Below the pieces are notes generated by a model, which worked only from the letters and a program-made list of their open reading frames with translations, ran no database searches and was not told where the DNA came from. Position numbers and translations under genes: made by a program. Of a stretch of 64,000 bases of DNA, positions 8,788 to 17,369 are shown one piece after another (positions within the stretch are counted from its first letter, which is position 1; each line of letters opens with the position of its first letter). The stretch lies in NCBI GenBank assembly GCA_035416745.1, contig DAOLNV010000003.1:50255-114254 (forward strand). Direction: 5' to 3'. This DNA is from Candidatus Hydrogenedentota bacterium (GTDB lineage: Bacteria; Hydrogenedentota; Hydrogenedentia; Hydrogenedentales; SLHB01).

Positions 8788-9780
8788 CTATCCGGCAAGG
8801 CCGACGGTTGCAGCCAGCGCCCGACTTCCAAAAGTCTTACCGGGATACCGTTCAAACTGGACGTGCCCGTCCAAGTACAGGATATTCACGCCTCCCGGTA
8901 CATGATTAAACTGCGAGACGTCGGTCGAAACCAGGTCGGCCATGATGGGAAGTTCGCTCTGAGCCATGGCGGACCCTGCGGGATTATTGATATCGGTGAC
9001 GAAGAACCGCTCAATACCTTCGCGAAGCCGGTAGATCGTATTGCTGTTGCCGTTACCGTACCCCTTGTTTAGCACCAGCGGCCCAACTGGTGTCGCCTGA
9101 ACGGCAGCGCCATTGAGGTCGATGTCTCCGTCAGCATACGCGAAATTGCCGTCCTCGTCAAAGGAGAGCAGGCAAGCCGCCACCTGTAACGAGATAAAAC
9201 CGGTGCCCATGCCAACGCTGGCGAGATCAAGGTCTTCACGGTCGCTCTTATCCAGCGCAAAACCCACATAGTAGTAGCTTTCGTCGGCTCCAGGAGCCCC
9301 CGCTGCTACGTCTCCGAGCACATCGATGTTGTATTGATCGCACGCTACGGCCAGGATGCTCTCGCCCGTGGCGGGATTCTCGAAGACAGGCGGGTCCGCC
9401 TCCGAGGGGCAAATCAGGATATTGTGGTCAGTGAGGTACTCGGGATAGACTTGTGGGATGAAGAACGAGAAATAGGTAGCTGCGTTGTTGCCTGGAAGCA
9501 CCGTCCATTGGCTGCTATGCAGGCCCGCCGCCAGGCCGGCTTCACAGTCAATTGCGGGTTGATAATCAAATGCCGCAATGGTCGGATATCGTTCTCCTTT
9601 GCTTTCGTTCGCGTACATCTTCAAGACAAGGCCCAACTGCTTCAAGTTATTGGCGCAGCTCGCGCGGCGCGCGGCTTCGCGTGCGCGGGCAAGCGCGGGC
9701 AGGAGTATCGCCGCCAATATGCCGATAATCGCTATGACGACAAGCAATTCAATCAGTGTGAAACCCTTGCGTTTAGACAT
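8788..9780 (-). CDS. prepilin-like protein, copy 1 of a duplicated pair
   Basis: A 330-residue pseudopilin-like protein: [19 protein letters not shown] prepilin signal and stalk, a long middle domain, and a closing [17 protein letters not shown] box. The ATG at 9780 has GGAGG upstream on the minus strand. From residue 6 onward the product is identical to copy 2 (10511-11503); only the first residues and the promoter region differ. The codons for residues 1-32 differ in many silent positions from copy 2, whereas the rest appears identical at the DNA level, so the 5' end has a separate history. It is probably exported and processed by a prepilin peptidase. Confidence 0.87.
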   Translation of the reverse strand: MSKRKGFTLIELLVVIAIIGILAAILLPALARAREAARRASCANNLKQLGLVLKMYANESKGERYPTIAAFDYQPAIDCEAGLAAGLHSSQWTVLPGNNAATYFSFFIPQVYPEYLTDHNILICPSEADPPVFENPATGESILAVACDQYNIDVLGDVAAGAPGADESYYYVGFALDKSDREDLDLASVGMGTGFISLQVAACLLSFDEDGNFAYADGDIDLNGAAVQATPVGPLVLNKGYGNGNSNTIYRLREGIERFFVTDINNPAGSAMAQSELPIMADLVSTDVSQFNHVPGGVNILYLDGHVQFERYPGKTFGSRALAATVGLAG

Positions 9781-9894
9781 TTCGATTTCCTCCGTTAACT
9801 TTTGAGACCCTACCCTTGCGGGATGCAGATTCTTTCAGGAGTACGTTGTCTTTGCCTTGCTCACCTCCTTGCATTTCGTCCCATGTCTGCTTCA

Positions 9895-9923
9895 ATGGTA
9901 TTTCATAGAAACCCAACTGTCAA
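9895..9923 (-). promoter_or_regulatory. candidate promoter of prepilin copy 1
   Basis: A perfect TTGACA (9923-9918) is separated by 17 bases from TACCAT (9900-9895) on the minus strand, giving a leader of about 108 bases. It is in the unduplicated spacer 9685-9985, so it belongs only to copy 1. Confidence 0.5.
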
Positions 9924-9937
9924 GTACACAAATAATT

Positions 9938-10348
9938 TTATGAAAAAAAGGAATAATGTAAATGAGCAGATAAGACGCACACATTCGGGCGCCGTTCGAG
10001 AAGAGCCTCGAGCGTACGCAACCGCTGGGGAATCACGCCCCTCGACATGTACTCGTGAGGCGCTTTCAAACGGTCGACGTCCTCGGGCGTTTTCAGGAGC
10101 GGTACAACGTTTGGCTCCGACCCCGGCGCGAACACGACCCTCGCGCCAAGGGCCGACACGTGGCAATAGAGGAATCCGCCCAACCTGGGCGGGGGCGGGG
10201 CCAACCCCAATCGCTCGGCTACCGGAGCAATCGCGTCGTAGGCCGTGCAGATCGCGTCCGCATCGCGGTGCAGGGCGTCCAACGGAATGTCCCCCGCTTC
10301 CGCGATCGCCGAATCGGCAATGTGACATGTATAGGGTTGGATACGCAT
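9938..10348 (-). pseudogene. truncated duplicate of the URO-D-like gene
   Basis: The first 121 codons match the N-terminal part of the full gene at 7618-8625, after which the frame runs into spacer sequence and stops within about 15 codons. It lacks some 215 residues of the barrel and cannot be a working enzyme. It is a by-product of the 1,422-bp duplication and, like the parent, begins at a REP-like palindrome. Confidence 0.85.
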
Positions 10349-10445
10349 TTCGGGGACACAATACTCAATTGTGCTTATGCGAGCAATAGGACCAGGAGAC
10401 CACGAATTGCTGTCGGAAGCATGATTGAGTATTGTGTCCCCGAAA
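10348..10445. repeat. REP-like palindromic element, family A copy 4
   Basis: Carried within the 1,422-bp duplication and identical to copy 3, including the same interior. It is therefore a passenger of the duplication, not an independent insertion. Confidence 0.87.
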
Positions 10446-10454
10446 TTATAGGAA

Positions 10455-10484
10455 AACCCCCGAAGAGATATTCCCTCGGGGGTT
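10455..10484 (-). terminator. hairpin terminator of prepilin copy 2
   Basis: The duplicate of the terminator at 8732-8761, 27 bases after the second prepilin stop on the minus strand. Confidence 0.65.
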
Positions 10485-10510
10485 CTTTCCGCCTCAAATT
10501 GAGACCGGTC

Positions 10511-11503
10511 CTATCCGGCAAGGCCGACGGTTGCAGCCAGCGCCCGACTTCCAAAAGTCTTACCGGGATACCGTTCAAACTGGACGTGCCCGTCCAAGTA
10601 CAGGATATTCACGCCTCCCGGTACATGATTAAACTGCGAGACGTCGGTCGAAACCAGGTCGGCCATGATGGGAAGTTCGCTCTGAGCCATGGCGGACCCT
10701 GCGGGATTATTGATATCGGTGACGAAGAACCGCTCAATACCTTCGCGAAGCCGGTAGATCGTATTGCTGTTGCCGTTACCGTACCCCTTGTTTAGCACCA
10801 GCGGCCCAACTGGTGTCGCCTGAACGGCAGCGCCATTGAGGTCGATGTCTCCGTCAGCATACGCGAAATTGCCGTCCTCGTCAAAGGAGAGCAGGCAAGC
10901 CGCCACCTGTAACGAGATAAAACCGGTGCCCATGCCAACGCTGGCGAGATCAAGGTCTTCACGGTCGCTCTTATCCAGCGCAAAACCCACATAGTAGTAG
11001 CTTTCGTCGGCTCCAGGAGCCCCCGCTGCTACGTCTCCGAGCACATCGATGTTGTATTGATCGCACGCTACGGCCAGGATGCTCTCGCCCGTGGCGGGAT
11101 TCTCGAAGACAGGCGGGTCCGCCTCCGAGGGGCAAATCAGGATATTGTGGTCAGTGAGGTACTCGGGATAGACTTGTGGGATGAAGAACGAGAAATAGGT
11201 AGCTGCGTTGTTGCCTGGAAGCACCGTCCATTGGCTGCTATGCAGGCCCGCCGCCAGGCCGGCTTCACAGTCAATTGCGGGTTGATAATCAAATGCCGCA
11301 ATGGTCGGATATCGTTCTCCTTTGCTTTCGTTCGCGTACATCTTCAAGACAAGGCCCAACTGCTTCAAGTTATTGGCGCAGCTCGCGCGGCGCGCGGCTT
11401 CGCGTGCACGGGCAAGAGCAGGCAACAGAATGGCCGCAAGAATGCCGATGATCGCAATTACGACAAGCAGCTCAATAAGCGTAAATCCGCGTTTTGTATG
11501 CAT
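10511..11503 (-). CDS. prepilin-like protein, copy 2 of a duplicated pair
   Basis: A 330-residue pseudopilin-like protein starting [19 protein letters not shown]. The ATG at 11503 is chosen because GGAGGC lies seven bases upstream; an in-frame ATG at 11518 lies within or ahead of that site. Apart from the first few residues, the product is identical to copy 1. The leader and promoter region differ from copy 1, so the same mature pilin may be expressed under two controls. Role as for the other two prepilin-like proteins of this cluster. Confidence 0.87.
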   Translation of the reverse strand: MHTKRGFTLIELLVVIAIIGILAAILLPALARAREAARRASCANNLKQLGLVLKMYANESKGERYPTIAAFDYQPAIDCEAGLAAGLHSSQWTVLPGNNAATYFSFFIPQVYPEYLTDHNILICPSEADPPVFENPATGESILAVACDQYNIDVLGDVAAGAPGADESYYYVGFALDKSDREDLDLASVGMGTGFISLQVAACLLSFDEDGNFAYADGDIDLNGAAVQATPVGPLVLNKGYGNGNSNTIYRLREGIERFFVTDINNPAGSAMAQSELPIMADLVSTDVSQFNHVPGGVNILYLDGHVQFERYPGKTFGSRALAATVGLAG

Positions 11504-11933
11504 GTTAAAAGCCTCCATAATCCCTTTGGTTCAGAAGTCCCTAGAAACATAGATACTTAGCACAAGTTCACGGGGAAAATACTAGACTTCAGCCGCTGTC
11601 ACCCCCCTTCACGCCGTCTGCTTGAGCCCACGGTAGTCATTTGCCCTACTTGGAAGATTGCCAAATACCCGATCCAATACCAATGATAGTACGGACTCGA
11701 CCTTTAGTCAAGAGCCTTCTGGGGAAGGGGCCTGCTTCGTAAGTAATTGATTGTGATTGGCTTCGAAAAGGGCATTATTCTAGTTTTTATCGATCACGGA
11801 TGGTGTGCTATCGAGGGGCGAGTCTTACGAGGCTCGGGATTGGCCTGCGCGGGTCCGGCGCCTTGGCGAGCGGAGGTTATCGGTTACTTCAAGGCACGAG
11901 CCCAGACGTTCTTGCGTGGGATGAGACCGCTCC
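11504..11933. other. gene-free stretch upstream of prepilin copy 2
   Basis: 430 bases with no supported gene. A TACTAT at 11691-11686 with a TTGACT (11711-11706) only 14 bases upstream on the minus strand is too closely spaced to call a promoter with confidence. Nothing else stands out. Confidence 0.5.
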
Positions 11934-12746
11934 TCATCTGTTCTGGGCCTGGCCAGTATGTTTCAGGATGAAGTCAACGATGGGTTTGGGGTCCACGAGG
12001 CTGTGGGGGTGGTGGGCGCATCCTTCCTTGATGATGACCGTGATATCGCCCCCGAGCGCCCGGTAGCGTTCGGCCAGGATGGCGGTGTTCTCGTCGACGG
12101 GCACGTCCACATCGGCGCCGCCGCACACGTGCAGCAGGGGGATCCTGGCCTTCGCGAGGGGTTCGAGATGGTCGATGGGGTTGCCCTTGAACGATGCGGC
12201 TTCTTCCTCCGTGATGCCGTACGCTTTGAGGCACGCCTCCCACTCGGGCGGGTTGCCCGTGCCTTTGCCCTTGCCGCCAGGCCAGCTCCGGATATCGCAC
12301 ACCGGGGCGTCCGCGTAAATGCATGCCACCTTGTCGGGATTCCTGGCTGCCCAGTTGTAGATGATGAGTCCTCCGCGGCTCATGCCCTCGAGGGCCACTT
12401 TCCGTGCGAAACCGTGCTCTTCCGTGAGGAACTTGTAGAAAGCGTCCCAGTGTTTGACCGCTTCGGGATTCCCAAACAGGCCAGCAACGTCGCAATAGAC
12501 CAGATGGAAGCCTTTCTCGAGGAGGGCGAGGTCGGTCTGAGGCTCGTGTCCCCAGAAGCGCGCGCGCCATATCCAGGGATTTCCGGGCGCTGGGGTCTTT
12601 GGGGGGACGACGTAGCAGGTCCGCCCGTCGTATTGAAACGTGTACTGGACGTAGCCGTGCCATTCGGATTTCTCGCCGGGAAACGGGTTATCGGCGCCTG
12701 TACTAACGGCCTGCACCAGGAGCATCGAGAAAGCCAACGCTACCAT
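11934..12746 (-). CDS. secreted alpha/beta hydrolase
   Basis: A 270-residue alpha/beta hydrolase with a short signal-like N-terminus (VALAFSMLLVQAVSTGA). The nucleophile is S123 in EGMSRGG, the acid is probably the aspartate of VCGGADVDVP, and the histidine is in GCAHHPHS near the C-terminus. The ATG at 12746 has AAAGGAG eight bases upstream. It lies 20 bases after a two-domain acetylxylan-esterase-like gene, so the pair is likely one transcript. It may remove ester groups from plant or algal glycans; the substrate is not determined by the sequence. Confidence 0.8.
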   Translation of the reverse strand: MVALAFSMLLVQAVSTGADNPFPGEKSEWHGYVQYTFQYDGRTCYVVPPKTPAPGNPWIWRARFWGHEPQTDLALLEKGFHLVYCDVAGLFGNPEAVKHWDAFYKFLTEEHGFARKVALEGMSRGGLIIYNWAARNPDKVACIYADAPVCDIRSWPGGKGKGTGNPPEWEACLKAYGITEEEAASFKGNPIDHLEPLAKARIPLLHVCGGADVDVPVDENTAILAERYRALGGDITVIIKEGCAHHPHSLVDPKPIVDFILKHTGQAQNR

Positions 12747-12766
12747 GTCGTCACTCCTTTGGATTG

Positions 12767-14800
12767 TCAGTTTCGCGCTTTCCCCAACGCGTCTACAGGG
12801 GATGCGATAGTGAGGTTTTCGCCGGCCAGGCGCGCCAGGTCCGGCAGATCGTACCACGGCAGCGCGCCGTAAACGACGTTGTGCAATTGGTTGTGGATGA
12901 CGCCCAGCTCGATGACGTTTGACCACGATACCAGGCAACCCTCGATCCTGACTGATGCGAAGTTGGCGGGTTCGAGCGCCGCCGCATGCAGGGCGGGCAC
13001 CCCCACGTGACCGATAGACACCAGGCCGGCGCGGTCCACGCCCGCGTGTTGCCTGGCAAACCTCGCCGCCGCCAGGACGTCTTCGGTCCGCATGGCCACA
13101 TACGGTTTCTCGAGCAGGTAAGCGATGAATATGTCCTGCCAGTCCAGGCCGACGGCTTCCCCGAAGGCGGTCTGGCTGGTCTGGCGCGATTCGCCGGTTC
13201 CGCGCAGGTCGACGGCGAGCACTGCGCGGCCGTCGGCGAGCAGACTTTCGGCGGGGCCGCCGGGTGCGCACGCGGCGGCCACCCCCGCCTCGTGCAGCAG
13301 CAGCGTCACCGAAGTGGGGGAGACATCCCCTTTTGACAGGTACACGGCGGGGAGCGTAATGCCCAGACCGTTGGACAGGGCGAGCTTCTCGATGTGTACG
13401 CCGTCGAGCTCCTCTCTGCCCACGACGGCCGCCTGGAATTCGGGCACGGTCTCGCCGATGCCGATGACCTCGCGCACTTTGGCGCGCAACGCGGCGTCGC
13501 CGGAGTTCTTGAGGAATTCGGCGCGCTTGGCATTGAGCGCGGCGAGATATTCACGGTTGAGGTCGTACACGGAGCGCGCACCCTCGAGCAGCATGACCTC
13601 GCCCTTGGGCGTACAGTGGGTTTCTTCGACGGACAACAGTTCGAGCTCAGGTTCGATGATCGGTTTATCGACGCCGAGCAGCCAGCGGGCCATCCAGCGG
13701 ACGGCGCCCTCGCGCTGGAGCTTGTCGTAGTTGTGTTCGGCGTCGTTCTCGAGCAGATCGACTCTTTCAGAGAACCCGAGGCGCGTATAGAGGCGCTTGG
13801 CGTACCGGAAATTGACCCATGTGGCGTTGATGTCGAAGAAGTCGCGGGTCGCGGCCAGGATTTTCACCGGCATGGGTGCGCGCATCATGACGTAATCGGG
13901 ATGCTCCATGCCCCAGCGGAGTTGTCCGTAGATGTTCTGTTCGGCGTCGCCCATGGCGTTTTCGGCCTGCCGTTTGAGGAGGTTGAGGTAACAGCTGGGC
14001 GCGGCGGCGCCGATGCGTTCATCGAGGGCCATGAGATACGAGGTTTGGGTGCCGCCGCCGCTGTTGCCGGTGCAGCCGATGCGCTCGGGGTCCACTTCGG
14101 GGCGCGACTGGAGGTAGTCGATCCCGCGCATGCCGTCCCAGATCTCGTACGTGGCGGTGTTTCTGCCGAGGAGGATGCTGCCAGCGCCGCTCATGGTGTG
14201 GGCAGTAGTCCCCCAGAATGGCGCCTTGCCGGATTCGTCGAGAAACTGGGCGCGTTCGCCCTGGTCGATCGGGTCGTAGACCAGCGCCGCCATGCCGTTG
14301 AGCGCCAGCAGGGCCCCCACGGACTGATAGGGCTCGTGGTGTTTGGCGTCCTGGGCGTGTCCGCACGGCACCAAGACGCCCGGATACGGCGGCGTGTGCT
14401 CCGGCGATTCGGGCAGGAAGAAGAGGGCGGTCACGAAATGCTTCGGCTGGCTTTCGAATATGACCTTCTCGACACGGTAGCCGTTGCGCTGAATCACGCC
14501 CGTGATTTGCGGGTTGAGGGGCGTTCGGTCGGGAAACCCGCCCAGACGCTCGATGAACTTCGCATGGAGCGCCTGGTAATGCTGCGCAATGGCTTCGGGG
14601 TCCGTGCGCGCTTCATAGGCCTCCTGCCACGCCGCCCACGTGGCTTCAACCTCGTTGAGCATATACCGGCGGACCATGTCAGGAGGGTCCTCGACTCCCG
14701 ATGCCTTCAGAATCCCGTCCAGCGGGGGACCGTCTGAGAAGGCCGTTCCTGAGACCCCTATTGAAACAAGAAGCGCCAGCAAAACCGATTTGCTTTTCAT
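12767..14800 (-). CDS. secreted two-domain acetylxylan-esterase-like hydrolase
   Basis: A 677-residue exported protein (signal SKSVLLALLVSIGVSGTAFS). The first alpha/beta-hydrolase domain, about 90-375, resembles the AXE1/prolyl-oligopeptidase-like esterases: S247 in CTGNSGGGTQ, an acid near AATRDFFDI and H356 in DAEHNYD. A second hydrolase-like domain follows at about 460-670, but where the nucleophile elbow would be it reads SIGHVGVPAL, with histidine in place of serine, so it is probably not catalytic. Only a weak GGGGG precedes the ATG at 14800. Deacetylation of glycans is the likely role, by family. Confidence 0.8.
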   Translation of the reverse strand: MKSKSVLLALLVSIGVSGTAFSDGPPLDGILKASGVEDPPDMVRRYMLNEVEATWAAWQEAYEARTDPEAIAQHYQALHAKFIERLGGFPDRTPLNPQITGVIQRNGYRVEKVIFESQPKHFVTALFFLPESPEHTPPYPGVLVPCGHAQDAKHHEPYQSVGALLALNGMAALVYDPIDQGERAQFLDESGKAPFWGTTAHTMSGAGSILLGRNTATYEIWDGMRGIDYLQSRPEVDPERIGCTGNSGGGTQTSYLMALDERIGAAAPSCYLNLLKRQAENAMGDAEQNIYGQLRWGMEHPDYVMMRAPMPVKILAATRDFFDINATWVNFRYAKRLYTRLGFSERVDLLENDAEHNYDKLQREGAVRWMARWLLGVDKPIIEPELELLSVEETHCTPKGEVMLLEGARSVYDLNREYLAALNAKRAEFLKNSGDAALRAKVREVIGIGETVPEFQAAVVGREELDGVHIEKLALSNGLGITLPAVYLSKGDVSPTSVTLLLHEAGVAAACAPGGPAESLLADGRAVLAVDLRGTGESRQTSQTAFGEAVGLDWQDIFIAYLLEKPYVAMRTEDVLAAARFARQHAGVDRAGLVSIGHVGVPALHAAALEPANFASVRIEGCLVSWSNVIELGVIHNQLHNVVYGALPWYDLPDLARLAGENLTIASPVDALGKARN

Positions 14801-15121
14801 GCTGCGTACCCCCTGATTTGCGCATTTCGCCTTGTCTTGCGCCGAGTGAGACGATAGCGCAATCTGTGACGCCGCGCAAGGAAAGGGGACCGCGCAGGAA
14901 TACCTGACCTCCGTTGTAGGACCGGCGAGGGGGCCGGCCAGATTCCGGAAAACCGGCGAGGGCGCCGGTCCCACACGAGCAGGAGCGAGGAGGCCGGTCC
15001 CACAATCGTGTTGTTTCCAGTGTGTCTTCGGGCGTCTGTTGCCCGGCGCTTTTAATCGGACGCATGAGGGGGTATGATACGCTGGTTGTCTTTGCCACGA
15101 TTCTCAAGAGGAGGTATTTCC
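14801..15121. repeat. intergenic patch with family C repeats
   Basis: No gene. Between 14915 and 15005 there are at least three forms of the hairpin unit CCGGCGAGGGCGCCGGTCCC; the best, at 14953-14972, is the exact reverse complement of 20519-20538. The right part holds AAGAGGAGG, the ribosome site of the next gene, and a possible -10 TATGAT at 15073-15078 with a poor -35. Confidence 0.65.
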
Positions 15122-16372
15122 ATGTCAGAAGGCACGACTCGTCGTCAGTTTTTGCGGACCGCTGCTGTGGGCGCGGCCGCCATCAGCATGAGCGCCGCCA
15201 GCTATGCGCGCATCAAGGGCGCCAATGAACGCATCTCTATCGGGATGATCGGTTGCGGCGATCGCGGGCGCAACGCACACATGACCAATATGCACCGTTA
15301 CGCCGAGGAGCAGAATGTCGAGATCACGGCCGTCTGCGACGTGTGGCGGGAGAATCGCGAGCGCGCCGCCGCGGACACCCAGAGCTGGTATGGCCGCACG
15401 GCACGGCAGTTTGTCTCGTACAAAGACGTGGTCGCGCTCGAGGACATCGACGCGGTGATGATCGCGTCGTGCGACCACCAGCACACCACGCACCTGAAGG
15501 CCGCCGCCGACGCGAAGAAAGACGTCTACTGCGAGAAACCCATTGCCATGGATTTCGACCGTCTTAAGGAAGCCTACGACGCGGTCAAGGCGAACGGCGT
15601 GGTGTTCCAGGCGGGCACGCAACTGCGCAGCATGTCGAGTATGACCGGCGCCCGTGAAGTTTACCGCTCGGGCAAGCTGGGCACGGTGGGGCGCATTGAG
15701 CAGTGCCGCAACGGCGCCCAACCCTACTGGTATTCGCGCGTGAAGGACGTCAAGGAAGCAGACGTCGATTGGAACGAGTTCCTGATGGACCGGGAATCCC
15801 GGCCGTTCGATTCGGTCCAGTATTCGGGCTGGTATGGCTTCCGCGACTTCTCGGACGGTCCGGTGCCGGGGCTGGGCAGCCATTTCATCGATTTGGTGCA
15901 TTACATCACGGGCGCGACGTTCCCGAAGTCGGCGATTTGCATGGGCGGCACGTACACATGGAAGGACGATTACAAATTCACGTGCCATGACCATGTGCAC
16001 GCGCTGTGGGAATACCCCGAGGGGTTCATCGTGTCGTACTCGACCAATTTCGGCAATGGCAGCGGCAATTCGTTCAAGTTTTTCGGCGATGCGGCCGTGT
16101 TGGATTGCGTTGAATGGGGCAAGCCGATGCTGACCTCGGACGGGATCAACGCGGCAAAGGGCGAAAGCTTCGAACCGCAGGAAGTCGCTCTTGTCGAGCG
16201 TCCGGACCATTTCCTTGACTGGCTTCAGTGCCTGCGCAGCCGCGAGACCCCGAATGCCTCGATCGAAGCCGGTTACCAGCACGGCGTCGCGACGCTCATG
16301 GCCATGAAGGCCTGCAACACCGGCGTACGGCAGATATACGACGCGGAAAAGCGCGAAATCCGCAGCGCATGA
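15122..16372 (+). CDS. Tat-exported Gfo/Idh/MocA-family oxidoreductase
   Basis: A 416-residue NAD(P)-dependent oxidoreductase. The twin-arginine leader is TTRRQFLRT followed by an alanine-rich segment; the Rossmann loop is GMIGCGDRGR and the family EKP motif is E138-K139-P140 in YCEKPIAMD. The ATG at 15122 follows AAGAGGAGG. Export of a folded, cofactor-loaded dehydrogenase fits Tat. It heads a rightward cluster with a Tat-exported sugar isomerase-like protein and an alpha-galactosidase, suggesting periplasmic oxidation of sugars, perhaps via 3-keto intermediates as reported for related Gfo/Idh clusters. Substrate unknown. Confidence 0.87.
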   Translation: MSEGTTRRQFLRTAAVGAAAISMSAASYARIKGANERISIGMIGCGDRGRNAHMTNMHRYAEEQNVEITAVCDVWRENRERAAADTQSWYGRTARQFVSYKDVVALEDIDAVMIASCDHQHTTHLKAAADAKKDVYCEKPIAMDFDRLKEAYDAVKANGVVFQAGTQLRSMSSMTGAREVYRSGKLGTVGRIEQCRNGAQPYWYSRVKDVKEADVDWNEFLMDRESRPFDSVQYSGWYGFRDFSDGPVPGLGSHFIDLVHYITGATFPKSAICMGGTYTWKDDYKFTCHDHVHALWEYPEGFIVSYSTNFGNGSGNSFKFFGDAAVLDCVEWGKPMLTSDGINAAKGESFEPQEVALVERPDHFLDWLQCLRSRETPNASIEAGYQHGVATLMAMKACNTGVRQIYDAEKREIRSA

Positions 16373-16409
16373 GCTCTGGAAGCTGTTTTGTCAGGAAGGG
16401 AAACGTGAT

Positions 16410-17315
16410 ATGAAAAGCACTCGACGCGAGTTTCTCGGCCGCTCCGCTCAACTTGGGGCGGCCGGGTTTGCCGCCGCGGCGCTAAGCGCTCCGGCCGCTG
16501 AAACCCCCGCCAACGGTCCCTGGAAGATCGGGATCTATACCCGGCCATGGGACAAGCTCGACTACCGCGTGGCTCTCGACGCGATCGCGGCGGCGGGTTA
16601 CAAGTATGCGGGTTTGATGACGACCAACAACGAGACGCATCTCGTGATTTCAGACAAGACCACGCCCGAAGAGGCCCAACAGGTGGCTGAGGAGTGCACG
16701 AAACGCGGTCTCCTGGTTCCGTCGGTGTACGGTGGCGGCATTGCGGTCAACGAATCCCTCGATGCGGGGATAGCGAGCATGCGCAGGCTCATCGACAGTT
16801 GCGCCATCGTGAAAGCCGAGAATCTTCTGATGGGCGGCATCGGGGACGAGAAGCTGTACGCAACCTACTACAAAGCCATTGCCGAGACCTGCGGCTACGC
16901 CGCGGACAAAGGCATTGGCATCAGCGTGAAGCCCCACGGCGGCCTCAACGCCACGGGGTCTCAGTGCCGGAAGACCGTCGAGGAGACCGTCGGCCACAAG
17001 AACTTCCGCATCTGGTACGATCCCGGCAACATCTTTTACTACTCGAACGGCGAACTCAATCCCGTAGACGATGCCGCGACCGTTGACGGCCTGGTTGTGG
17101 GCATGAGCGTGAAGGACTATGTGCATCCCAAGGAAGTGATGGTCACGCCGGGGGACGGCATGGTCGATTTCGAGAAAGTGATGGCCCGTCTCAAGCAGGG
17201 CGGGTTCACGAAAGGCGCGCTGGTCGTCGAATGTCTCAAACTCGGCGACGAAGCCCAGCTGATTGCTGAGGCGAAGCGTGCGCGCGAGTTCGTCGAGCAA
17301 CTCGTCGCGAAATAG
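16410..17315 (+). CDS. Tat-exported TIM-barrel sugar isomerase/epimerase-like protein
   Basis: A 301-residue member of the xylose-isomerase-like (AP endonuclease family 2) TIM-barrel group, with the Tat leader TRREFLGRS. Candidate metal ligands are H177 in VKPHGG, D204 in WYDPGN and E274 in LVVECLKLG, matching the usual arrangement. GGAAGGG precedes the ATG. The gap to the oxidoreductase is 37 bases, so co-transcription is likely. Many family members act on 3-keto sugars next to Gfo/Idh enzymes, which is the favoured but unproven role. Confidence 0.85.
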   Translation: MKSTRREFLGRSAQLGAAGFAAAALSAPAAETPANGPWKIGIYTRPWDKLDYRVALDAIAAAGYKYAGLMTTNNETHLVISDKTTPEEAQQVAEECTKRGLLVPSVYGGGIAVNESLDAGIASMRRLIDSCAIVKAENLLMGGIGDEKLYATYYKAIAETCGYAADKGIGISVKPHGGLNATGSQCRKTVEETVGHKNFRIWYDPGNIFYYSNGELNPVDDAATVDGLVVGMSVKDYVHPKEVMVTPGDGMVDFEKVMARLKQGGFTKGALVVECLKLGDEAQLIAEAKRAREFVEQLVAK

Positions 17316-17369
17316 GAACAGCTGTCTGAAGGCGTCTGCAAGCGCTCGCGCGCTCGGAGAAATCGAGCC

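Larger units (their letters stand above)
8263..9684. repeat. 1,422-bp direct repeat, copy 1
   Basis: From the middle of the URO-D-like gene to the stalk codons of the prepilin, this block matches 9986-11407 with a constant offset of 1,723 bases. Every stretch I compared was identical, and the translations agree in several frames. It includes one REP-like palindrome, a terminator and all but the 5' end of the prepilin gene. Confidence 0.9.
9986..11407. repeat. 1,422-bp direct repeat, copy 2
   Basis: Second copy of 8263-9684. The left end breaks inside the URO-D-like frame; the right end breaks in the codons for AREAARRA of the prepilin stalk, where all local prepilin genes are similar. Confidence 0.9.

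Noticed and set aside
4397..10445. The repeated palindromes as a CRISPR array
   Set aside because: The copies are kilobases apart, each is an inverted pair, and no cas gene is present.
8709..10632. Paired identical 66-67-residue frames around the REP element and prepilin ends
   Set aside because: They occur twice only because the block is duplicated; they run across a terminator and antisense to the prepilin.
9986..11407. The tandem duplication as an insertion sequence
   Set aside because: It has no transposase, no terminal inverted repeats and no target duplication. It begins and ends inside two genes.
11686..11711. Promoter of prepilin copy 2
   Set aside because: TTGACT and TACTAT are only 14 bases apart, below the usual 16-18.
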